A stretch of DNA of 64,000 nt from Sclerodactyla briareus (GCA_026419785.1 JAODTK010001532.1:310001-374000), one strand, 5' to 3'; positions 25,560 through 37,555 are shown, counted from the first letter of the stretch. A program made the numbers and translations. Notes: generated by a model from the letters alone, not told the origin.

Positions 25560-26700
25560 AAGGTGTTACTAGTGCAGTTGACAAAGGCATGCCTGTTTAT
25601 ATAATTTTCCTTAACTTTCAGAAAACTTTTGACAAGGTTCCTCATGAGGCGTCTCTTGCTTAAATTGAGAAGTTTTGGAATGAAGTGGATTCATCAATGG
25701 CTTTTTGAAAGGGAGCAACGAGTTGCCATCAATGGGAATGTTCCCACCTGGCGACGGGCCACTAAATGGTGTTCCACAAGGATCAGGTCTTGAGCCATCG
25801 TTTTTCTGGCATATATGATGAACGTGACGTTTTGGTGCATTCCAGATAAAAAGTTTGCGGACGAAACAAAGTTGTATCGGGAAGATGTTTCGAACGAAGA
25901 TCTGATAATCGCCCATTGGTCTTACGATTAGCAAATGTTTTTCGATGCCAATAAGTGAACAGTTATGCATGTTGGTTTCCATAACAGCAATGCTTCCTGC
26001 AAGGTAATTGGCGAAAATATTCCATTCAGGGAATTCAAGAAAAGGATCTCCGAGTTCATTTTGATTCTTCGTGAAATCCCTCTAAGCAGTGTGCTTAAGC
26101 TGCAAGAATTGTATTTTTTTGGGGAATTCGGCATCACTTTTGATAAGAGGTTGTTGTCAGGCTGTTTAGGCAACAGGTGAGACCTCACTTGGGAGTATTC
26201 GTCCAATTATAAAGTCCTTATTTCTCGAAAGATAAGCAGGTAATTGGAAACATTCAGTGAATGGTTACTAGATTTATTTCATTTCTTGTGATTTATCTTC
26301 AGGAAAAGATTAATACGGCGTCTCGGTCCACTTGGATGGAGTGACAAATTTGAGGTTATTGATTCTGGTGTTTATTTTTCATTGTTCATACCTTTCACGA
26401 TTTCTTGAGTTTCCATATTACCAGCAATCCGGGTCATCACCTGTCAATCTTCATGGCAAACGCTGTAGATTGGACATTGGTATATATTTCTTCTCGCAGA
26501 ATTAATCAATGAGTGGAATAGCCTTCCTGAAGAGTTGTTCTGTCCGAGAGTGTTAATGCATTCAAGAACAGTCTTGATTTAATTTCAAGAATTGTGGGCG
26601 ACTTCTTTGGCAATCTATCTGGGTTATTCTTCTCTTTTGGGCTGTTGTGGCTTCAGGGGTTTCCATGAGGAATTTTCCCTCCCTAACCCTTTTTCACTAA
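25560..26700 (+). mobile_element. CR1-like LINE reverse-transcriptase 3' fragment
   Basis: Plus-strand motifs in order are FLNFQKTFDKVPHE (motif A region), RERVAINGNVPTWRRAT, NGVPQGSGLEPS (GVPQGS-LGP), KFADETKLYREDVSNED (the FADD box, here FADE), KDLRV with NPSKQCA, RLFRQQVRPHL, SPYFSKDKQVI and VNAFKNSLD near the 3' end. Frames alternate and stops are frequent. The second catalytic Asp of motif C is Glu as written. It ends near 26700 in a TTTTTCACTAAACTAAACTG tail, just before the RPTP D2 exon. Confidence 0.85.
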
Positions 26701-26868
26701 ACTAAACTGAAACATATCACTATAATTCAATTTTTTTGAAGTGGTGGTCCGGACTAGACATGGCGAGGGGAATTTCTAACTTTATGGGAGCAATTAGAGA
26801 TTGGGCATGCTCCATCCATACCTGCAAGTAGCTCTCCCTTCTATGGGGGGGGAGTTGTGATAACTCAC

Positions 26869-26999
26869 GAGGCGTGATATCGGGAAATCTGTTCTTCACC
26901 ATAAAAAACTTGTCAGGGTTCCCTGCTTTCATACTCTTCTTCATCTTCAGTTCCTTGGACAGTTTATTCAAACGCTGTTCATCAGAGAGTGAGATTTTT
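26869..26999 (-). CDS. RPTP exon starting phosphatase domain D2
   Basis: This 131-bp exon lies between a ttactgag acceptor and a gtgagt donor. It enters in phase 2 (AG|A gives Arg) and reads KISLSDEQRLNKLSKELKMK then KSMKAGNPDKFFMVKNRFPD and ITP plus one base. The KNR[FY]-D-I-P motif and preceding E-x-x-L helix are the start of a PTP domain, here D2. The frame is intact and joins correctly to the preceding exon. The acceptor's polypyrimidine tract is weak. The following exon (expected H-SRV-L) was not found at lower coordinates. Confidence 0.8.
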
Positions 27000-28617
27000 C
27001 TCAGTAAAGTGCTCACATATTACTCTTATCATAATATGAAACAGGTATTAGAAGTGTCACATCTCATTCAAACTCCCAATAATGGAAAAGCCATTTTGCA
27101 TGGGAACCATCCAAACAAGACAAAGAGTCAGGCATATTCATAGCATTCCCATGAACATGAGATTAATGACCACAACATTCAAGGGTGCATGTTTATTAGA
27201 GAGATGCGAGAGCAATAGTATTAAATGAATACATCCCCATGGAAGACTCAAATACCTTGAAAACTAAGAGCAAATCAATGGACTATGCATGCTACAAAAA
27301 ACCGCACAGCAAAAACCTTTTCTGGAGCTGACCCTTTCTATTCAAACAATGGCATATTTTAACTGACGCAATTAAGACATTCGAGCGACCAAATCTACAA
27401 CATATTGTCAAAGTTTGTGAAATACATATCTCCTAACCCTCCCCGAAAGAAGTAAATGAAACTAACAAAAAACCTGGCGAAGCCTCTCCAATAAGAGTTT
27501 GGTGTCAGGGAAGTAACTAAGGTCTGCTAGGAATCATGAGCACTAATTGGCTACATAAAGAATGCAGGATTGTTGCCTGCATGTCTCATCTTCTGAGCTT
27601 GATATCGTTGATGCTAGTGTTGCCTCCGGCACCTGACCATATAGACTTGTATTGACCTTAACCTTTTCCTTTTTCAAAACTTGACATCATTCACTCCCTA
27701 TCTTATCAGATTTTCATAGGCACATCAACATATTACAGTGTTTTTGAGGCATTGACGTCTCCCTGCTAACAACCCTAACACACCCACGAGTAACGGACAG
27801 TGTCGTTTACACTTCACTACATAAATTGTCCTACAGTATATCTGAACTAATTTCACATTGACATCACATCATGACGGAACACGCTACCAGCATCGGATCA
27901 CACTGGGACATGTTACAATGTGAAGTCATGCCAAAGGCGCATGTAACATTTTGCCATTTTGCAGCAGACAGCATGAGTTGTTTCCAGTCCAGTCACTTCC
28001 CACGCGAACGAATAGCAAAGCCATTGGCCCAAATATTTCAAACCAGTTGTTTCCAACGCGTTGTACTTTCCGTGCATATCATCTATCACGACGGAAAATG
28101 CAGTGTGTACCTCCATGTATTAGGTCAAAAACCGACTCGGGTGGGCCAAACAAGAATTTTGCTTGAATTCCAATGCATGGGCAAGATCTGAATATACTAC
28201 TGTGACTACGTGGGCTCAAGCGTGCAGAATTTCCCCGGCAGTTGTGGTGGGCAACATTTTTGGTTTTTCAGTTTGCCCCCTCCCTTCCATGCCCCTACCC
28301 CCTGATAGAAGAATGATTACCTGATAAAATAAACAGCAACTTGAATGTGTCAGCATAAAAAAAACGGTACAGACACTCAGGTGAGCATTTTTCTTTAATT
28401 AGGTGCATTCTCAAAGACATTATTTTTTGTACTTACATGACCATGCATATGACTATACATATTTATCTGAAGTTCGAATTCATACTTGCTTTGGCATGTG
28501 GTCCTTTAGTCCGGTACAGTATTATTTACTACTGGAATAGTAAGTGGTTCAGAAATCAGTAACTAGGATAATTGCAATCTAAACAAAATATCATCATCTC
28601 CATTTTACGTCAGATGT

Positions 28618-28875
28618 CTCATCACTCTGAAGTTAGACGGGGTGATGACATGTTTCCACCGACTTCTGTCTGTGGCTACTTCGCTGTCGATGTTGAGTAT
28701 CCTCCGATCATCTGTTACACAAACCTGACAGTGTTCCCGATCCTGCCGGAGTGGTCTGAACCAGGAAACCATGAACATTTATCGCGTTGTCAATGCACGC
28801 ATTCACCCTCTCTTCTTCTGACATGTCCAAACCAGTCTAATCTCCTTATTTTCGACGTACCGCTCTCGCAACCAC
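28618..28875 (-). mobile_element. LINE C-terminal fragment
   Basis: The minus strand reads SKIRRLDWFGHVRRREGECV and, in another frame, DDRRILNIDSEVATDRSRW with KHVI. This is the RRL-W-GHV-R ... [DA]-DR-RWR-LI pattern at the C-terminus of LINE polyproteins. It is short and frame-broken, and lies in the RPTP intron or 3' flank next to the D1 terminal exon. Confidence 0.65.
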
Positions 28876-28951
28876 AACAGCTTCTGGCAACCTCAGAATA
28901 CTAACATGTGTTTCTTATTCGAGAGCAATACATGAAACAGAACAAAAATAC

Positions 28952-29079
28952 CTGAATTCCTTCTGTAAGTAGCTTAACTCTGACTGGATATTGATGCCGA
29001 TCAACAACCTGTAGGAATCTCTGTCTGGCTCGTGAGATACAACCTCAACGAGGGCATCGTGCAGGAACTGGTACTGCAC
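28952..29079 (-). CDS. RPTP D1 terminal exon (QYQFLHDAL) and D1-D2 linker
   Basis: This 128-bp exon lies between a tttttcag acceptor and a gtattt donor. In phase 0 it reads VQYQFLHDALVEVVSHEPD, then RDSYRLLIGINIQSEL and SYLQKEF plus two bases. It directly follows NMVQTE and matches the QY-F-[HY]-ALLE helix that closes PTP D1, then runs into the D1-D2 linker. The frame is intact over the whole exon. Confidence 0.9.
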
Positions 29080-29937
29080 CTGAAAAATTATGAAAATCTC
29101 AATAATGGTGGCATTTGATACAATGGAGCTATTATATTATTGAGGAGGTTGTGGAACCGGCTTCATGGTTTGATTTGGGGACTGCTTGTGGACACAAAAT
29201 CGCGGGTGTGCTGCATTCTATATCATGTTACACACCAGATGCACATTAGAAGCAGCCTTTCTTGTTTTTGTGTTCTTAGAAACCCCTGTGTACCCCTTGT
29301 TTTAGGGCGCCAAATGTGACCATGATTTTGCATGATCTACACAAGAGTTCATTCACAATCCACTCCATGGAAAAGACTGTCCAGAAAATCCACTATCGTT
29401 AGAAAACGCAGCAATGCAATCAGTGATCCCCTAAGCCTGTAATTTTGAAACAGTAATCATGGAAGCCAGAGGTATGGTGTAAAAACATGCATCTTCAGTC
29501 AATACTTAAAACTTGATTTAACATCGAGCAAAACCGTGATTGGAACGTAAATCCATCTGGAGACCATTACGGCATTTTTGGAACCCTCCAGAGGGTGCTG
29601 TCGGTTCACAATGGAAGTTTTTCAATTCGCAGGCCAACGTGAGGCTCAGGCAGCAGCCCAGCTGGGCTTGGTTGAATACAAGCATGTATGTGACCGTCAA
29701 AAGAACCAACGGTTGCTACATGCAGTATATAGTAAATGCCTGAACCTGATTAACAAAAAGGGTTTTAGTCATCCTAGAACTCACGCGTCATGACTCCCAT
29801 GACAAACCAGTCCTGTGGAGGGCTACCCTTTGGATCCTGACCAAGCCTCGTCCTTATCGAATGGAACTGTTAAAACCCCGTTATAAACAAACCCTGTCGA
29901 TGCTGAATCTGAGATAGGTAGAGTCGAAGGTCTTACA

Positions 29938-30215
29938 GCGTACCCAGGCCATGTCCTATGTTCTGACAGGTACTCACACCATGTCCTATGTCTGACAGGG
30001 GTAACCAGACATGTTCGCTATTTTCGACAAGGGTATCAGATACCATGTCCTATTGCCTGACAATGGTAACCAGAACTGGTACTATGTCTGACAAGCGTAC
30101 GCAGACCAGTCATACTTCGTTCAGTCTGAAACTAGGGTACAGACCATGTCATAATGGTTTCAGCTGGCGAAGGGCAAAACCATGTTCGCATGTCTGACGA
30201 GGGTACCAGACCGCG
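29938..30215. repeat. Minisatellite, unit about 32 bp
   Basis: Degenerate copies of CCATGTCCTATGTCTGACAG followed by GGTA(C/A)CCAGA, about eight units, in the intron between the P-loop exon and the D1 terminal exon. Confidence 0.8.
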
Positions 30216-30822
30216 TGTAGGACCCCCCCCTGACCATGTGTCCATCTCCAACAACTGGTTGATACTCACAAATATTGGTTAACCAGAAAATCCCTATTAT
30301 GGATACTTCTCGAGACCACTGGTTCTAACTTTTTTGGCCATTAGAATGAATGCAACCATTTATGGCAGTTGGTCAACTTTTATGACCAACTTTCTTTCAA
30401 ATAATGGACACTGTGGCACAACCTCCAAAAAACTCTTCAATTTCTTTGCCTGTTCAGCAAGTCATTTAGTTTAGCCTGTTAAGAATCAGTGTGGCCTGTG
30501 GTGAGAGAAACTGCTTTTCAGGTCATCAAACAATTCGGGCAATTGGACTTCACAGATGAGGTACTTACATTTTGAGCATCATTCTTGACTCAAACTTTTA
30601 CCGGGGAGTTGGGTTCCTGTGGTGGTGTCCTGTTACTTCACATTTCGCAACATGTATTACCAATCTGAATGGCGCTTTCACATTTTATGTAGAACAAAGG
30701 AATAGGCACTGTTCTGATCTGCGCAATACACTTCTCACCTCTGTAGCATTTTAAAATCCTCAGGCTCTTTGCGTGCAGGAGTTTCATTCTCTGGGCGAGG
30801 GCCCGGGCCGACGCTAACTTAC

Positions 30823-30960
30823 CTCAGTCTGAACCATATTAATCCTGTCCTCTCTCATCTTCCCCCAAATTTGCATAGATGTTGAGGTGCTTCTTTGTCT
30901 TGAGCACTTCAGTCAGACAGTAGAGGGCTATGAAAGTCGCCGGTCGACTCGATTCCTGCA
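30823..30960 (-). CDS. RPTP D1 exon with P-loop remainder and NMVQTE
   Basis: This 138-bp exon lies between a ctcccacag acceptor and a gtaagt donor. It completes the signature loop: AG|T GCA GGA ATC gives SAGI, then GR, with the P-loop Arg kept if one inserted A is ignored. It continues ATFIALYCLTEVLKTKKHLN and IYANL, and after one extra G in GGGGG reads KMREDRINMVQTE, the highly conserved end of PTP D1. I recall 136 bp for this exon, so a net +2 agrees with the two insertions seen. Read literally the frame ends at a stop after GQD. Confidence 0.9.
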
Positions 30961-31179
30961 CTGTGGGAGAGATTACCACCAGAAAAAAGGTCAATAGGTC
31001 AAACAAGTTTGAGTGGCGTCGCAAAAATTGTATGCATCGTTGCAAGAAAGTTAGATTCTCGGTATACCAGAGCCAAAATTTGTTGCTTAATTAACCATAT
31101 AAGTCTCAATCTTCCTTTAACTGTCAATACCTTCAAGTCCTTACTTTAAACCAAAAGCCAAAAGGCTTAGTGATTCCTT

Positions 31180-32060
31180 GACTCTTTCTGACAACCATGG
31201 CTAGACAAAAGGGACAAATGGGAGACTGCACCCGCTCATTATGGGTACCATAATCATCTGACAAATTTCCTTCCCAATTCATCTCCACCAACAATATGGT
31301 TCCTACACTCTTGATAGGAAAACTACAACACTGAATTTGACAAGATTTTTCAACTTTTACCTATGTGACTCAATGACCTCTGACCTGACCCCAAAACATA
31401 GGGTTCATGTACGCAGATGGCCTATCCATCCAGTAGTTATCAGTTAACAAGCCTAAATTGGGCAAATATCGACTATTGACAAATTTTCATTCTTGACCCA
31501 AATTCACCTAAACCGAAAACAATAGGTTCCTGTACTCCCCAATACGGAAGCTAGACACCAATTTCACTGATCAGACTAACCAACCATTCTGACTATCAGT
31601 TTCAGGTTTTCACTTTGACTTCGGTGCCTACCTCTGACCTGACCCCAAAACACGAGGGTTCGTGTACTCATCATGGGGAACTATATACCAAGTATGAACT
31701 CGATCCATCCAAGTGGGATCGAGATATATCGTGTTAAATGATGCTAAAATTTGCCAATTTGACAATTTCCCAATTCTCCCGCGAATCTGACCCCAGAATT
31801 ACAACAACAAAAACCTAAACAATGGTTCCTGTACTCCTTATAAGAAAGTGAGGCATACCAAATTCAACCTGATTGGACCAGGCATTCTGGACTTTTGGGG
31901 GCATTCTGGCATTTCCGACATTTTTTGAACCTGACCCGCAAAACAATAGGGATCTTGTACTCATAACGAGGAACCCATATATCAAAAGTATCTGAACTCG
32001 AGTCCATCCATCAGGGTTTGGAGTCATCGTGTTAACGAGGCTACAATCCCCGCCAAATTA
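31180..32060. repeat. Cluster of dispersed-repeat units, intronic
   Basis: Three or four units, each with GACCTGACCCCAAAACA or similar, ATAGGGTTC(A/C)TGTACTC, ATGGGGAACTATATACCAAG or a -GAAG-TAGACACCAA variant, and GGGATCGAGATATATCGTGT. It lies in the large intron of the RPTP gene. Confidence 0.7.
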
Positions 32061-32175
32061 GTTGGAACACCTGCCCCGCACCCATCCGCACCCACTATTC
32101 AATGTTGTTCTCTCCAAACTCGCAGTAAATCTTCGACCACATGAACGTGGGGGGGGGGGTGGTGGGGGGGGGGTA
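32050..32175 (+). repeat. Direct repeat copy a (pair with 34998-35115)
   Basis: CGCCAAATTAGTTGGAACAC, CCGCACCC, ACTATTCAATG, GTTCTCTCCAAACTCGCA and a G-rich end match the second copy 2.95 kb downstream in the same orientation. Confidence 0.65.
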
Positions 32176-32354
32176 CCTTGGCAGACAACAATTTTGGCTA
32201 GATTGTATATTCCCCGTACTAAAAGCGTGTCTATGTAGGCCGGGGGGCATCGGGGGACGTTTTGTAGGACTGACACGTGCTAACAAACTTTCAATCTGTA
32301 ATGTCACTGTTGAGGTCGGCAATGTTATTACAAACCTTCACATCGTTTCGACAA

Positions 32355-32366
32355 CCAATATATAAG
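32355..32366 (+). promoter_or_regulatory. CCAAT/TATA-like promoter candidate
   Basis: CCAATATATAAG overlaps a CCAAT pentamer with a TATATAAG box, 43 bp before an ATGGCG start. Spacing allows a start site near 32390 and a short leader. It is a short AT-rich match, so it is only suggestive. Confidence 0.3.
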
Positions 32367-32408
32367 TGACATATATCTGTCAACTTTCTATAAGCAGCTT
32401 ACGTCAAC

Positions 32409-33846
32409 ATGGCGACGAAGGAAGGAAACCCAAGACCTCACCCGTTCGAGGTGTCCGAAATCAATGTGGAAAAGGACTTAAAGGTGTTTACTAGCACGCG
32501 ACTGTGCCGAATGTGCGATACGCGATTGCATGGTGAAGAGGATCGCGTGTCGCGTGGTCGCGGGGGTATTACTAGGACGCGATCGCGACTCGCGAAAAAA
32601 ATTCGCAGGGGAACACAGCCTAGATGAGCAGGCTATTTAGCTGCTATTTAGCGCGAAAACGGACAAGAAACCATGGCGCTCGCAAAGCACATCAATTTAG
32701 GCAAGATGCATATTGCACAGGGCTATACCTCCTCATTGAAGAAAATACAAGGAGACGCAGTACCCAAGTGGACGATCACGCTGTAGCTATGGGCCTATAG
32801 GCCTATAGGGCGATGGGCCTGTAGGTTCCCTTGATAATTTCAACGAAATGGGCGACACACTATAAAACAAAAGAGTGAATGTCCTCTCCAGGAAGTGTGC
32901 GTGTGATCATCACTCCATTTCACTCCAGGTAGAAACCATCTCGCCATTAGGAGCATACTTCACTCTTTCTAGAGGGGAATTCGAAGGTGCTGACTGACCA
33001 CGCCAATGTTTCCATAGAGAGCACAGTACGGATCTTCGCCATTATACAGTGATATTCACTCTATTAGAGTGAAATTCCACTCTACATTCGGGTTTGCGGA
33101 GTGACTTATTCATTAGAGTTAAAATTCATATTTGCTTTTAGAGAGCAAGCATGAGGGACACTGGTTATAATAGGACATGCAGACATTTTCCGGATGAACG
33201 TGTTCAGTAGTTCTGTTTATTTCATGCAATGGGTGGCGTCAGAAGAAGGCTAGAATTACATTCCCTGGGTGGTCGATTCCCGAGTAGATCTATTCCAACC
33301 CGATTGCGGGAAATCCGAGAATCGGGGAGGAATCCGACGAGCAGGTAAAACGCTCCAACAATCCATCATGCAGACTATTCGAACATTGGCCAGTTAGATG
33401 ATGAATAGACTAGGTAGGCTATTTACAGACGAATGAAGGGATTGCACGATGTATGTGACACGATATGCCTATTTGCAGCAAAATACTGAAATTCTCTTTA
33501 TACGGTGTCCCATTTGACGTTCCATATCGGTCATAAATCGCGAGCTGTCGCGTGCGACACGCGATTTGAATTGTCACGGACAATTCGGTTTTGGTCGCGA
33601 CCCGAGACAAAAAATTGCGCGCATTCGCACTTCGCGGACAGCGTGCCTAAGACTCGGACCCTTAAATAAAACAGGAGCGAAAAATAGTCTTTGCGCGTAT
33701 TCGCACATTCGCACATTCGCGTGCTAGTAAAAGCACCTTAAGTCGCGCCTGGAACGGCTGGTTTACGCCAACGAGCAGAAGACCCTGGCAAAACGGACTT
33801 GGCGGAGGTCAACACCAATGACAAGGAAATGTCAACCACGAAATGA
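32409..33846 (+). pseudogene. Short intronless ORF interrupted by a MITE
   Basis: The left half starts at ATGGCGACG with a good Kozak context (aacATGG) and reads MATKEGNPRPHPFEVSEIN and VEKDL before the MITE starts at 32481. The right half resumes at 33740 with KSRLERLVYANEQK and, after one missing base, DPGKTDLAEVNTNDKEMSTT K and a stop at 33844-33846. Together they would give a charged protein of about 65-70 residues. I do not recognise the family. The join is inferred from location and coding-like composition on both sides. Alternatives: an allele disrupted only in this haplotype, or chance ORFs beside the element. Confidence 0.35.
32481..33739. mobile_element. MITE with about 45-bp terminal inverted repeats, TTAA-type target
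   Basis: The left end AAGGTGTTTACTAGCACGCG and the reverse complement of the right end AAGGTGCTTTTACTAGCACG match, and the match continues through GAATGTGCG and ATACGCG for about 45 bp. Subterminal DNA on both sides is rich in TCGCG. The left flank has TTAA just before AGGTG, and the right flank reads CACCTTAA, consistent with a TTAA target duplication after loss of one T. No transposase frame is visible inside, so this is a non-autonomous element. TTAA targets are used by piggyBac- and Kolobok-like transposases; I cannot tell which applies. Confidence 0.7.
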
Positions 33847-34997
33847 TTTCCTTTAGCGGTATAGACTCCATATGTATCGCATTCAATGGTAAACCTAAAT
33901 GCAACTTCAGTGAACTAAGAAACCTATATCAGAACTTCTTGGCCTTAAAATGTTTTACCGTATTCAATAGGCATTGGAACGACCTACAGCAGTCCGAGTG
34001 CCAAAATGCATTCTAACCTACAGCACAAAACCTAATGAATACTTTGCATGAATATCAACAAATGAACCGTTGCGGCTTCGTAATGTTACGGTAAAAAAAA
34101 TCATATGTGCAATCATCAGAATGTGAATGGAGAGATACTGTTCTCAATAGCGCCGCCACAAAACAGTACCACTTTCACTGTCATAGTCAAGACTTCGTCG
34201 GCGCCCTCCAGTCGCGAAAATGAGTTGCAAGCGCTTGGGCATGATGCTATAATATTGTCAATTGTGTCTAGGGTTGTGCTCGTACGAGTGCGGCATGACG
34301 GCTCGAAACGCATCGAAATAGACAAATTGCAGCATCGTTTATATTTCAACAAGATACCACTAGCAATTAAACGTGTCCCGTTCCGTCCACAAGTAATAAA
34401 ACGGCATGGAATCACTACGTAGGGTTGCGCGCTTGTGGGTCCAAGTCGGCTATGTAAAAAACAAACAGACTCTGTAATTTCTTAGCTGTGTATATATGTT
34501 AAAAATATGTTATAAATATGTCACTCAAAAGTATTATACACCAACAGAATCAACCAAACTACAAACAGCTGCGGTCGGTTATTTAGAAAGGACACAGTGT
34601 CCACCGTGCACAATACCCAAAGGGTGCGCCGGCTACCTGTACGTCACAGTTTCTTGGCGATACATGATTGCCGATTTCAGGACCGATGTTCAATGGACTG
34701 TGGGTCATTGTTGAGCAACATGTTTTCCTAGCGGACAGCCCGGTGATGGTAAACGCGCACGCCGTTTGGCAAACTTGCTAATAGAGGCAGAGTTTAACAG
34801 TCGCTGTGTCATTGATTCATGGCTAATATCATGATACAGGCCATGTCGAGCCACGACACATACTTCTGTACAAGAGCCAGGAAACATTTCAAGGTATTCT
34901 ATTGATGTGAGGGGGACGTTGCAAATGCGAGCATCCGCAGCTGTACCTGCTCCTGACGCGTCTTCCCACATATGCGCATACATAGAATGGGAATACA

Positions 34998-35115
34998 ATC
35001 CGCCAAAATTAGTGGAACAACTCCCCCGCACCCCCTATTCAATGTGTTCTCTCCAAACTTGCAAGATCTCGACCAGACACCAAAAATTGAACAGGGGGGA
35101 TGAGGGGGAGGGGGT
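34998..35115 (+). repeat. Direct repeat copy b (pair with 32050-32175)
   Basis: CGCCAAAATTAGTGGAACAA, CCCCGCACCCCCTATTCAAT and GTTCTCTCCAAACTTGCA with a G-rich end match copy a. The pair brackets the MITE-containing block. Confidence 0.65.
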
Positions 35116-37304
35116 AACGTGGCTGACAGAAATCCTTCTGCTGGAAGCCATGTAGATGTTCCAACAATTTGCGAGGATTGTAGGCGTCACACACAAACTG
35201 ACAGCACATGTGTCAAAACTGTTTTGTGAAAGCATGTGACCTAACAAACGGACTCTACAATCATTGGGTGGTCGTCGCCATTTAGCTATATAAATTCAAC
35301 GGTCAGGTTACAGCGAATGTCGCTGACCTTGATGTAGCCAATGATCAAAACAGTGGCCTTCTAGTGGGTTACTTTAAAGAAAAAGGGGTGAGTCATAGTG
35401 ACCGAGGGTGCCTCTTAATGCACTAAAATTGTATGACCCACCCACGATAATTCACCCTGTATAGTCTTGGGGGTCGTTTATACAACTGAAAAGTGCATTA
35501 GAACCAGGAAACACCGTTTTGTTCAATCATCATCATGTTTATCTTCGTTTTGTTTTTTCATCGCTGATATGTTCATATTATGTAATATAATTATTTTCAT
35601 TGAAATAATGAATGAATGAATATTAGCCTCCTTATGGTTGACCTTGTTTCATTTTGTTGGCAATACCTATGCCGGTCAAGGTAAATGGAGACTATTCCAC
35701 CCCCTCCTCCATCCGCTCACTCATACTTCTCACATTTTGTACATACAGACTTGTTCGTACCGGATACTATCAGGACTAAAGATAAACATTGCTAACATTT
35801 GAAGAATTTGTGGGGGGGGGTTGAAAAATATTAGCAATTAACCTGGCATGAATAAGAGGGACAGAATTTCACGCAGGAGAAATTGTCAGAGGTAATAATT
35901 TCCTGGACTACAGGATGTCATCAGAGCCGCATCCTTGAGAAAGGAAGACTCTGTATGAGGTAAACATAGTTAGAGGAACTAGCAAAGGAAAACAATCACC
36001 AACAGGGCAAAGTATTTGGCTATTTTTCCAGACGAAAAAACATTCACTTTCACTTCTATTGTTTTTTGGAACACCTAACCAGTGTATAGGTTGATGGGGT
36101 TGGGTACCGGCATGTTAATGAGTCAGTGAAACTTCGCATGAGACAGTGGTTTCCAACCCTGTTCATCCTGATTCTTTTCTCCTAGAGCGAAAAAGTTCCC
36201 CCCACTGAAAATACATTGCAATTGAAAAAAAGAAGATGAACACTGTGAAACTGCTTTATAAATAAGATTGCTTTCCCATGGAAATCCAAATTTCTTTACA
36301 TTCTTTGAGGGTAATGGTCTTTGTTGCTAATTCTTGTATCTAAGGCCTATCACTCCCTCAGAAAGTTGAATATGGGGTGATTGCATATATTTGGAAGCTA
36401 AGCCTGTAGACTGGTTTGATTTTGAGAAATATGACTGCATGAGGCATTTTCGAGGAAAAGCAAACGAAAAGATGATCTGACCATAATGTTGTTCTTGAAT
36501 ATAATCTTGTTTTTGTGTTTCTCGAACTCGTCCAATTGAGGTCTGTATTGAGTCAAAGCGATTGATTGCAAATTTTCCTTTTTACACAGTAATGGCTCAT
36601 TTCACTCCTTATTACAGGAATGTCAATAATTCTGGCATATTTTTCTTCAATAAATCATCCAGAGCATTGAATTATCAGATTGTTACAGTATAAATGAGAT
36701 TGTCCCCTACCCCCCCCCCCTCCGTCGGCAGGACTTCCACCGCCCAGTCGGGAGCCAAACACAATGGGGGCCGAGTGCAAAAGTATTCTGAGAGAGAAAC
36801 TGAAATATGGAATTCATAAAGTATCCATATTTCTCAGGTGAAGGGGGTCATTTGCCCGCTCCTGCTTGGTTGCCGCCCACTTCCGCATACACAACACTTC
36901 ACTCTTCTCTCCTCCCCTAGTCAAACTGGCTGAACCCTGCGGACAAAAAACTTTTCCCCACCTCTTAAAGCCACCCGCACACTTTTCGATGTCTGCGCGC
37001 CTCTCTAATTATGGGAATTGTTTGAAGAATAATTCACTTAAATCCAGTCTTTTCTATTTCTACATGGATGGGTTTGTATCTGTTTTAAAATTAAGCCGCC
37101 GTTTCCCTGCACGCGGGGCGGGCCGGGGCGGGTGGGCGGCCGTGTGTTTTCCTGAATCCGGGTCACTTAGCTATTTTTTTCCTTTCCGCCTGTATTTCGT
37201 AATCGATTTTTCCGGGGGCCGTAAAATCGTTGACATTTAGGAGCAATGGTTTTCAGAAAAATGAACACCGTGTTAAGTTTAAGACACTATATCGTCTGTG
37301 TGTG
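35116..37304. other. No gene recognised (intronic)
   Basis: No exon found. Ends in a G/C-rich stretch near 37100-37145. Confidence 0.45.
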
Positions 37305-37372
37305 TTAAATAATAATAATATAGTAATAATGATAATAATGATAATAATAATAATAATAATAATGATAATAAA
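37305..37372 (+). repeat. AAT/ATA microsatellite
   Basis: Imperfect trinucleotide run (ATAATA, AATGAT variants). Confidence 0.9.
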
Positions 37373-37454
37373 ATCAATAGTAGTTAGCTACATCGGTTCT
37401 TATAATAGCGCATATACACAAAAAAATAGTGAGAAGAGGTGCGTGACTCGACAA

Positions 37455-37555
37455 AAACGCCCCCCGCCCGCCGCGTGCAATGGAAACGAGTCATCCAAAA
37501 CGCCCGACCCCGCCCCCCCTCCCGCCCGCCCGCCGCGTGCATGGAAACGCGGCTT
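37455..37555 (+). repeat. Short GC-rich direct repeat
   Basis: CGCCCGCCGCGTGCAATGGA is repeated as CGCCCGCCGCGTGCATGGAA about 60 bp later, each followed by AACG. Confidence 0.7.

Noticed and set aside
29938-30215. Considered as a CRISPR-like array
   Set aside because: Units are adjacent and degenerate with no unique spacers, in a eukaryotic intron: a minisatellite.
34105-34422. 105-codon ORF open on both strands
   Set aside because: Sense and antisense frames are both open and neither resembles a known protein.
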